Positions 1-4,999 of a stretch of DNA of 7,688 nucleotides are shown piece after piece. Origin of the DNA: Acidobacteriota bacterium. GTDB lineage: Bacteria > Acidobacteriota > Terriglobia > Acidiferrales > UBA7541. The stretch covers positions 1 through 7,688 of the forward strand of contig QHYF01000244.1 in NCBI GenBank assembly GCA_003224075.1. Reading direction: 5' to 3'. The notes under the pieces were generated by a model. That model was given only the letters and a program-made list of their open reading frames with translations, made no database searches and had not been told where the DNA came from. A program made the translations under genes and the position numbers. Each line of letters begins with the position of its first letter. Position 1 is the stretch's first letter.

Positions 1-1293
1 CTTGGACGCAATCGCCGGTGAAGCCAGCAATTTAAAAAAATCCGGCGTAAGGTCTGTGTCTTCGGGCGCGAAGGCAAACCAATCCGCGGCGGTTTCTTTC
101 CTCGGCGCGGGCGCGGCAATCGGGCGCTGATAGACGGGGCCTTCTTCCGCGAGAGGATGCGCGGAAATTTCCGCGACCACTTTGCCGTGATCTTTCACGC
201 GCATCAGGCCGCCGTCCGTGACCTGGCCGACGACCATTGCGTCGAGTCCCCACTTCTTGAAGACGGCGAGGACTTCTTGCTCGCGGCCCTTTTCGGCGAC
301 CAGCAGCATGCGCTCCTGCGATTCGCTGAGCATGATTTCGTACGGGGTCATGCCCGTTTCGCGCTGCGGCACTTTCGCGAGATCAATTTCGATGCCCGTG
401 CCGCCGCGCGAAGCCATTTCCGTCGTCGAGCACGTCAGTCCCGCCGCGCCCATATCCTGAATCGCCACGACGGCGCCCGTCTGCATCGCTTCAAGGCACG
501 CTTCGAGCAGCAATTTCTCCGTGAACGGGTCGCCGACTTGCACGTTGGGGCGCTTCTGCTGCGATTCTTCCGTGAACTCCGCCGAGGCCAGCAGCGACGC
601 ACCATGGATGCCGTCGCGGCCGGTTTTTGCGCCAACGTAAATCACGGGATTGCCGGCTCCCTTAGCCTTGGCGAAAAACAAGTCTTCTTTTTTCGCGATG
701 CCCAGCGCCAGCGCGTTCACCAGCGGATTCTGCGAATAGCAGGGCTCGAAGCAAACTTCGCCGCCCACGGTCGGCACGCCGAAACAATTTCCGTAGTTTC
801 CGATGCCCCGAATCACACCGTCGAGGATGCGGCGGTTCTTCGCGGCTTCTTCCTCGCTCGTGCCCTTGCGTGCGGTGATCTCGCCGAAACGCAGGGAATC
901 CAAAACGGCGATCGGCCGCGCGCCCATGGTGAAAATGTCGCGCAGAATCCCGCCCACACCCGTGGTCGCGCCCTGAAAAGGCTCGACGTAACTCGGGTGG
1001 TTGTGCGATTCGATTTTGAACGCCGCGACCAGGCCGTCGCCGATGTCCACGACCCCGGCGTTTTCTCCCGGTCCCTGCACCACCAGCTTGCCGCGCGTCG
1101 GCAGACGCTTCAGGTGCACCTTGCTCGATTTATAGGAGCAGTGCTCGCTCCACATCACGCTGAAAATGCCCAGCTCGGTGATGTTCGGCTCGCGGGCGAG
1201 GATTTGCTTGACGCGCGCGTACTCTTCCGCGGTCAGCCCGTGCTCCGCCGCGATTTCAGGTGTAACTCTAATTTCGGGGGTAGCGGTTGCCAT
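1..1293 (-). CDS. purL: Phosphoribosylformylglycinamidine synthase subunit PurL (small type), N-terminal 431 residues; C-terminus beyond the window
   Basis: PurL is the ATP-dependent synthetase of step 4 of purine biosynthesis. It converts FGAR to FGAM using ammonia delivered by PurQ, in the cytoplasmic PurL-PurQ-PurS complex. The frame is open from ATG 1293 to the left edge. Visible family motifs are MWSEHCSYK (48-56, with invariant His51), SHNHPS (96-101), the GGILRDIFTMGARPIA segment (114-129), NYGNCFGVPTVGGE (166-179), GRDGIHGAS (225-233) and QDMGAAGLTCST (279-290). There is no N-terminal extension, so this is the small PurL, usually about 740 residues; roughly 310 are missing. The chosen ATG gives a normal short N-terminus and follows AGGGA, which is only 2 nt from the ATG. 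It lies 72 bp downstream of purQ with no promoter seen between them, so cotranscription is likely. A structured spacer precedes it. Confidence 0.97.
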   Translation of the reverse strand, partial: MATATPEIRVTPEIAAEHGLTAEEYARVKQILAREPNITELGIFSVMWSEHCSYKSSKVHLKRLPTRGKLVVQGPGENAGVVDIGDGLVAAFKIESHNHPSYVEPFQGATTGVGGILRDIFTMGARPIAVLDSLRFGEITARKGTSEEEAAKNRRILDGVIRGIGNYGNCFGVPTVGGEVCFEPCYSQNPLVNALALGIAKKEDLFFAKAKGAGNPVIYVGAKTGRDGIHGASLLASAEFTEESQQKRPNVQVGDPFTEKLLLEACLEAMQTGAVVAIQDMGAAGLTCSTTEMASRGGTGIEIDLAKVPQRETGMTPYEIMLSESQERMLLVAEKGREQEVLAVFKKWGLDAMVVGQVTDGGLMRVKDHGKVVAEISAHPLAEEGPVYQRPIAAPAPRKETAADWFAFAPEDTDLTPDFFKLLASPAIASK

Positions 1294-1303
1294 TTTCCCT
1301 GCT

Positions 1304-1356
1304 TGAAGGCTGTGAGGGCGCAGCATGCTGCGCGCCTGCAAAGAAAACTGCCTTCA
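1304..1356 (-). promoter_or_regulatory. Nested hairpin in the purQ-purL intercistronic spacer
   Basis: Read in the mRNA sense (minus strand), an outer 7-bp perfect stem pairs TGAAGGC (1356-1350) with GCCTTCA (1310-1304). Inside it lies the perfect 16-nt palindrome GCGCAGCATGCTGCGC (1318-1333), which folds as at least 6 bp with a CAUG loop. Two further G-C pairs extend it past a one-base bulge (1316-1317 with 1335-1336). The 3' arm ends 10 nt before the purL ATG and abuts the AGCAGGGAAA ribosome-binding stretch. No T-run follows, so it is not an ordinary intrinsic terminator. A role in mRNA stability, processing, or setting PurL against PurQ output is inference. Confidence 0.55.
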
Positions 1357-1365
1357 GTGGCGTGA

Positions 1366-2103
1366 TCATGCCGTAGCTTTCGCGGCGCCGACCAGCGCTT
1401 CCACCATGGACCGGAAAATCACCAACCCATCGCTGGAGCCCAGCGCCGATTCCACGACGCGCTCGGGATGGGGCATGAGGCCAGCGACGTTGCGATCTCG
1501 GTTGCAGACTCCAGCGATATTGTGAACTGCGCCGTTGGGATTGCCGGCATCATCGGCTTCTTTCTGTGCGGCCGCAGAGCGGCCGACTCCATCTGGCGTG
1601 GTGTAACGGAAAATCGCCTGGCGGTTCTTTTCGAGTTCGGCGAGCGTCGCTTCATCGCAAGTGAAGTTTCCGTCGGAGTGCGCGATGGGAATCTTCAGAA
1701 TCTGGCCCCGCTGCGCGGCGTTCGTGAACGGCGTGTCCGTCTGTTCCACGCGGATGTGCACGTGGCGGCAGATGAAGCGCAGGCCGGAATTGCGCATCAT
1801 CGCTCCCGGCAGCAAGCCCGCTTCGCACAGGATTTGGAAACCGTTGCAGATGCCCAGCACCAGCCCGCCGCTGTTCGCGAATTTTTCCACCGATTTCATC
1901 ACCGGCGAAAAGCGGGCGATCGCGCCGGTGCGCAGATAATCACCATAGGAAAAGCCGCCGGGCAGAATCACGGCGTCGCAATTCGCCAGATCTTCCGATT
2001 GGTGCCAGATGAACTCGACCGGTTTTTTTAGGACGTTTCCGATGGCGTAAAACGCGTCGTGGTCGCAATTGGACCCGGGAAAAACGACGACTCCAAATTT
2101 CAT
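1366..2103 (-). CDS. purQ: Phosphoribosylformylglycinamidine synthase subunit PurQ (glutaminase)
   Basis: PurQ is the class I glutamine amidotransferase subunit of FGAM synthase. It hydrolyses glutamine and channels ammonia to PurL. The 245-residue protein starts MKFGVVVFPGSNCDHD, typical of the family. It carries LPGGFSYGDYLR (47-58), the nucleophile elbow GICNGFQ with Cys86 (84-90), and PHPE with His212 and Glu214 completing the triad (211-214). It is a little longer than the usual ~225-230 residues because the segment between Tyr167 and NPNG (188-191) is expanded by roughly nine residues. The gene coding for that segment contains a perfect 7-bp inverted repeat (1569-1585). A GGGAG motif lies 10 nt before the ATG. 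It heads a purQ-purL unit, 189 bp downstream of glmU. PurS, the partner needed by small PurL, is not adjacent. Confidence 0.97.
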   Translation of the reverse strand: MKFGVVVFPGSNCDHDAFYAIGNVLKKPVEFIWHQSEDLANCDAVILPGGFSYGDYLRTGAIARFSPVMKSVEKFANSGGLVLGICNGFQILCEAGLLPGAMMRNSGLRFICRHVHIRVEQTDTPFTNAAQRGQILKIPIAHSDGNFTCDEATLAELEKNRQAIFRYTTPDGVGRSAAAQKEADDAGNPNGAVHNIAGVCNRDRNVAGLMPHPERVVESALGSSDGLVIFRSMVEALVGAAKATA

Positions 2104-2292
2104 GCGGTGGCAGCTCCCAGTAGCATTGCGAGAACTCTTATTTTAACACACGCGCGGCGAATGCGGGCCGGACAGCTAGAAGGCAGGACAAAGATATGCC
2201 AAAGCGAAAAGTTCAGTGTTCGGATCCAGACGGATATGTGCTGCCGATAGGACAACTACACCGAAGAGAATTCGCGTAGGCAAGGCAGGAAC
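2104..2292 (-). promoter_or_regulatory. glmU-purQ intergenic region with candidate purQ promoter
   Basis: This 189-bp gap holds no convincing gene. In the purQ direction a -10-like TAAAAT lies at 2145-2140, which would give a 5' leader of about 30 nt. No good -35 hexamer stands 16-18 bp upstream, so the call is weak. A 9-bp direct repeat AAGGCAGGA (plus strand 2180-2188 and 2282-2290) is present but has no clear meaning. No hairpin with a T-run terminates glmU. The gap is too short for a purS gene and none is seen. Confidence 0.3.
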
Positions 2293-3759
2293 CTACCTGT
2301 GTTTGCGGTTTCTTGCTGCGCGCCGCGGTCTTTTTTTGCTACGGTGCCCGGATGATTTCTTTGTTTTCTCGGTCGCGGCCAGTTCGCGGCGCTTCTTGGC
2401 GGCCCAGCCGGGCTTGTTGACCTGACGACCGCGCGCGATTCCCAAACCATCCGCCGGAACATGCTCCGTAATGGTTGAGCCTGCCGCAATATACGCTCCA
2501 TCGCCGATGCGCACAGGCGCGACGAGCGCGGAATCGCTGCCGATGAACACCTTATTACCGATGGTCGTCGGATATTTGTGGAAGCCGTCGTAGTTACAGG
2601 TAATCGTGCCTGCGCCGATGTTGCTCTTGCTCCCGATCTTCGTGTCGCCCAGGTAGGAGAGGTGCATAGCCTTGGTGCCTTCGCCGATGGTGCTTTTCTT
2701 CAATTCGACAAAATTGCCGATACGCGAGTCCGCCTTCAAGTGATTATTCGGCCGAAGACGCGCGAAGGGCCCGATAATCACGCGGTCGTCGAGGCGGCTC
2801 TGCTCCACGACGCAATGCGGCTCGACTGTCACATCGTCGCCCAGGATGGCATCATTGAGAACGCTTCCGGTTCGAATCGTGCACCGCGCGCCAATTTTTG
2901 TTTTTCCGAGCAACTGCACGCCGGGCTCGATGACCGTGTCTTCCCCCGCTGTCACATCGGGATCGATCAGCACGGTCTCCGGCAACTGGATGGTCACGCC
3001 GGCATCCATCAGGGCGTCGCGCTTCCGCTCACGGAAGACGCGGTCGGCCTCCGCCAGCTCGGCGCGCGTGTTGCACCCGAGCACTTCGCGGGGGTCCGAG
3101 GCCACTTGAGCGAGGACCGTCTCGCCCTTCGAGGCCATGACCCCGATCGCGTCGGTCAAATAGAGTTCGCGGTGCTTGTTGTTCGGTTTCACCTGTGACA
3201 GCGCGGGCCAGAGCTTCTCCAAAGTGAAGCAATAAATTGCTGAATTGATTTCGTTGATCTCGCGCTGTTCGTCGGTGAGCTGCGATTCCTCGACGATGGC
3301 CGAAACCGCCGTCTCCGACTTCCGGAGAATCCGCCCATAACCTGCCGGGTCCGCGAGCACCGCCGTCAAGATCGTCGCGGCGGCGTTGCCGTTTTGGTGA
3401 GCGGCGATCAGCGCCTTCAGCGTTTCCGGGCGCACAAGCGGAGCATCACCTGGGAGGACGAGGGCAGATCTCGCCCTGCCGAGCGGGCGCCTGGCCACTT
3501 GCATGGCTTGGCCCGTGCCGTTCTGCGGCTGTTGCAGCGCCGCGACTGCACCGAACGGCTCGACTACTGCAGCGACCTGTTCCGCTTGATGGCCGACGAC
3601 AACGACAGTCTCCCGTGCCTTCAGTGGCGCGCACGAACGCACGACTTGCTCCACGAGTGTGCGACCGCCTGCGCGATGCAACACCTTGGCACGGCTGGAC
3701 TTCAATCGCGTGCCTTTCCCCGCGGCTAGGATCACGATGGCTAAGTCATGGTTGGACAT
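2293..3759 (-). CDS. glmU: Bifunctional GlmU: GlcN-1-P N-acetyltransferase / GlcNAc-1-P uridylyltransferase
   Basis: GlmU makes UDP-GlcNAc, the shared precursor of peptidoglycan and lipid A, in two cytoplasmic steps. The N-terminal pyrophosphorylase domain (about 1-235) has LAAGKGTRL (11-19), Lys25, PQNGTGQA (78-85), LPGDAPLV with metal-binding Asp105 (102-109), and GCNTR with Asn230. The C-terminal part (about 260-450) is a left-handed beta-helix of hexapeptide repeats. It contains RLRPNNHL (334-341), the catalytic His366 in KAMHLSYLGD, and NYDG (389-392). Both activities look intact. At 488 residues it is some 30 longer than the usual ~456. The excess is a very basic tail after GW(451-452), with 17 Lys/Arg in its last 36 residues, partly encoded across a seven-A tract (plus strand T7 at 2331-2337). 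The gene starts 68 bp after lpxC. The Shine-Dalgarno match is weak (GAATGAG). Confidence 0.97.
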   Translation of the reverse strand: MSNHDLAIVILAAGKGTRLKSSRAKVLHRAGGRTLVEQVVRSCAPLKARETVVVVGHQAEQVAAVVEPFGAVAALQQPQNGTGQAMQVARRPLGRARSALVLPGDAPLVRPETLKALIAAHQNGNAAATILTAVLADPAGYGRILRKSETAVSAIVEESQLTDEQREINEINSAIYCFTLEKLWPALSQVKPNNKHRELYLTDAIGVMASKGETVLAQVASDPREVLGCNTRAELAEADRVFRERKRDALMDAGVTIQLPETVLIDPDVTAGEDTVIEPGVQLLGKTKIGARCTIRTGSVLNDAILGDDVTVEPHCVVEQSRLDDRVIIGPFARLRPNNHLKADSRIGNFVELKKSTIGEGTKAMHLSYLGDTKIGSKSNIGAGTITCNYDGFHKYPTTIGNKVFIGSDSALVAPVRIGDGAYIAAGSTITEHVPADGLGIARGRQVNKPGWAAKKRRELAATEKTKKSSGHRSKKRPRRAARNRKHR

Positions 3760-3785
3760 GGTTTCAGCTCATTCTGCGTGAGCGG

Positions 3786-3815
3786 CTAGTATTTCGCAAC
3801 GAAGGATGCTTACAA
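3786..3815 (-). promoter_or_regulatory. Candidate internal promoter upstream of glmU
   Basis: In the lpxC-glmU spacer, on the minus strand, TTGTAA (3815-3810) and TACTAG (3791-3786) are separated by 18 bp and resemble sigma70 -35 and -10 boxes. If used, it would give glmU its own transcript in addition to read-through from lpxC. The -10 is only a moderate match, so chance is a real possibility. Confidence 0.3.
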
Positions 3816-3827
3816 CGCGGCGAATCC

Positions 3828-4736
3828 CTAATCAGTGGCAGGGGCGGGAGAAAGGGCGGTCAGGTAGGCATCCCTTTCGGCGTGGACGGCCTCGCCCGTG
3901 GTGATGGTCCAGAGGGACGGATCGGCCAGCAGGCGGCTGACGAGCTGGGTATGCAGCGCGTGGCCAGCCTTATGGGCCTCCACGCGTGCCAGAAGCGGCA
4001 ATCCGGCCAGAGCCAAGTCGCCGATCAGGTCTAAGGCCTTGTGGCGCCCGAACTCGTCGGGGAAGCGCAGTGGACCGTTCAAGACCCCGTCGTTCGTAAG
4101 AACAATGGCATTTTCGAGCGAACCGCCGCGAATCAGGCCCATGGCCCGCAGCGGCTCGATGTCTCGCTCGAAGCAGAAGGTTCGAGCGCGAGCCAGCAGA
4201 TGGCGGAAGGTATCGGGCCCAACCACCATCTCCACTTCCTGCTGACCGACAAGAGGATGTGGAAAATCCACATAGCACCGAACGTGAAACTCACTGGCGG
4301 GATAAATGCCGATCCGGCGGTCTCCTTCGGTGACTTCCAGAGGCTTGAGTACTTTCAGGTACCGCCGCTTCCGGCGCAGCTTTCGAACGCCGGACTGTTC
4401 CAGCATCTGCATGAAAGGCTCGGCCGAACCATCCAGAATGGGCACCTCGATCGAATCGATGTCGATGTAGACGTTGTCGATGCCGCAGGAAAAGATGGCG
4501 GCAAGCAGGTGTTCCGTTGTGGAGAGCAAAACGCCTTGTTTCATGAGGCTCGTGGCGTAACTTACGCGTGCGACGTTGTGCCCCTGGGCTTCGATGGGGA
4601 AGTTATCCAAGTCGATGCGGCGAAAGACGATGCCTGTTTCGGCGGGCGCAGGCACCAGACGAACGTGACCCTGCACACCAGTGTGGAGGCCCACACCTTC
4701 GGCGAAAGCTTCTCTTGCGATGGTAGTCTGGAACAT
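3828..4736 (-). CDS. lpxC: UDP-3-O-acyl-N-acetylglucosamine deacetylase LpxC
   Basis: LpxC is the zinc-dependent cytoplasmic deacetylase that catalyses the committed step of lipid A synthesis. The 302-residue length matches the family (~305). Motifs in order are GVGLHTG (14-20), STTEHLLAA (72-80) with catalytic Glu75 and zinc ligand His76, DGSAEPF (102-108), DEFGRHKALDLIGDLAL (227-243) with zinc ligands His232 and Asp236, and KAGHALH (256-262) with catalytic His259. All active-site residues are present. The ATG at 4736 gives the normal N-terminus of about 13 residues before GVGLHTG; the frame stays open upstream but offers no ATG or GTG. It is divergent from the S41 gene and is followed by glmU, so two enzymes acting on UDP-GlcNAc are adjacent. 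Presence of this gene implies an LPS-type outer membrane. Confidence 0.98.
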   Translation of the reverse strand: MFQTTIAREAFAEGVGLHTGVQGHVRLVPAPAETGIVFRRIDLDNFPIEAQGHNVARVSYATSLMKQGVLLSTTEHLLAAIFSCGIDNVYIDIDSIEVPILDGSAEPFMQMLEQSGVRKLRRKRRYLKVLKPLEVTEGDRRIGIYPASEFHVRCYVDFPHPLVGQQEVEMVVGPDTFRHLLARARTFCFERDIEPLRAMGLIRGGSLENAIVLTNDGVLNGPLRFPDEFGRHKALDLIGDLALAGLPLLARVEAHKAGHALHTQLVSRLLADPSLWTITTGEAVHAERDAYLTALSPAPATD

Positions 4737-4749
4737 GCCCCCAGCGACT

Positions 4750-4777
4750 ATTGTAGCATGTTGTTGGCCAAGGGCAA
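4750..4777 (-). promoter_or_regulatory. Candidate lpxC promoter with very short leader
   Basis: On the minus strand TTGCCC (4777-4772) and a near-consensus -10 TACAAT (4755-4750) are separated by 16 bp. The -10 ends only 13 nt before the lpxC ATG, so normal initiation would leave a leader of about 7 nt, roughly TGGGGGC. A G-tract this close to the ATG is not a standard ribosome binding site. Another promoter farther upstream cannot be excluded. Confidence 0.45.
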
Positions 4778-4844
4778 TTGTGTTTGTGCTTTATTATCAA
4801 TAGGTTAGCAGGAAGTCCCGAGACTGAGAAACGATGGACTGTGG

Positions 4845-4864
4845 CATTTTAGCAACATTTTAGC
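4845..4864. repeat. Tandem direct repeat CATTTTAGC, period 11 bp
   Basis: CATTTTAGC occurs at 4845-4853 and again, identically, at 4856-4864, separated by AA. The 11-bp period puts both copies on about the same face of the DNA helix, as expected for a dimeric or cooperative regulator site. The repeat lies in the lpxC/S41 divergent region, 109 bp upstream of the lpxC start. On the minus strand each copy contains TAAAAT, so a cryptic -10 is an alternative reading. Confidence 0.5.
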
Positions 4865-4880
4865 TCTTCCATGTGTCTCT

Positions 4881-4940
4881 CCCTCAAGGATTTAGTAGAT
4901 GCCAGCACGCCTTGAGGGCCTTTCCTTTTGATTGCTGGCA
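4881..4940 (+). repeat. Two interleaved perfect inverted repeats (A-B-A'-B', pseudoknot-type layout)
   Basis: Arm A CCCTCAAGG (4881-4889) is the exact reverse complement of A' CCTTGAGGG (4910-4918). Arm B TGCCAGCA (4900-4907) is the exact reverse complement of B' TGCTGGCA (4933-4940). The order A, B, A', B' means the two stems cross. As RNA they could form an H-type pseudoknot (9-bp and 8-bp stems, linkers of 10, 2 and 14 nt) or two alternative hairpins. As DNA they could be two overlapping operator sites. A' is followed by a pyrimidine stretch, CCTTTCCTTTT, so the A hairpin alone has some terminator character on the plus strand. The element lies upstream of the extended -10 at 4958, so it is in the S41 mRNA only if another start lies farther upstream. 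Confidence 0.5.
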
Positions 4941-4957
4941 CGTCCCAGTCATCAAGA

Positions 4958-4966
4958 TGTTATAAT
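4958..4966 (+). promoter_or_regulatory. Extended -10 promoter for the S41/deacetylase operon
   Basis: TGTTATAAT is a perfect TGnTATAAT extended -10 element (TATAAT at 4961-4966). No -35 box stands 16-18 bp upstream, which is usual for extended -10 promoters. Transcription would begin near 4972-4974 and leave a leader of about 27 nt before the ATG at 5000. The B' arm of the interleaved inverted repeats (4933-4940) touches the -35 zone, so a protein bound there could block or assist polymerase. Confidence 0.6.
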
Positions 4967-4971
4967 TCTCG

Positions 4972-4999
4972 CTTGAAGTTTCTTCGAGAAGGGTGGGGC
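4972..4999 (+). promoter_or_regulatory. 5' leader hairpin and ribosome binding site of the S41 gene
   Basis: CTTGAAG (4972-4978) and CTTCGAG (4982-4988) form a 7-bp stem with one G-U pair and a TTT loop, right at the predicted 5' end of the mRNA. It is followed at once by GAAGGG (4988-4993), a good Shine-Dalgarno 6 nt before the ATG at 5000. This ribosome site is what selects ATG 5000 over the in-frame TTG at 4928, which lies upstream of the promoter. A 5'-terminal stem may protect the message; that is inference. Confidence 0.5.

Noticed and set aside
157..1365. 402-codon plus-strand open frame opposite purL
   Set aside because: It is antisense to a clear PurL with all its motifs. Its His/Arg/Ala-rich composition is what results from reading GC-rich coding DNA backwards, and it has no ribosome site.
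1468..2031. 187-codon plus-strand open frame opposite purQ
   Set aside because: It lies fully within purQ, shows no motif, and has the skewed composition of an antisense shadow.
1350..3629. 13-bp exact direct repeat GCCTTCAGTGGCG at 1350-1362 and 3617-3629
   Set aside because: One copy is inside glmU coding sequence. A repeat of this length is near chance expectation for a 7.7-kb window, and there is no flanking similarity to suggest a mobile element.
3793..3823. TTCGC / GCGAA inverted repeat between lpxC and glmU
   Set aside because: Only 5 bp with a long loop, and no T-run; expected by chance.
4041..4808. 255-codon plus-strand open frame opposite lpxC
   Set aside because: It is antisense to an intact lpxC, has no recognisable domain, and ends inside the divergent promoter region.
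4936..4956. Sigma54-type site: TGGCACG at 4936-4942
   Set aside because: The -24 half fits, but the required TTGC at the -12 position is absent (AGTC instead).
4928..4999. TTG start at 4928 extending the S41 protein by 24 residues
   Set aside because: It lies upstream of the extended -10 promoter, lacks a ribosome site, and would put a polar stretch before the signal anchor. ATG 5000 has GAAGGG 6 nt away.
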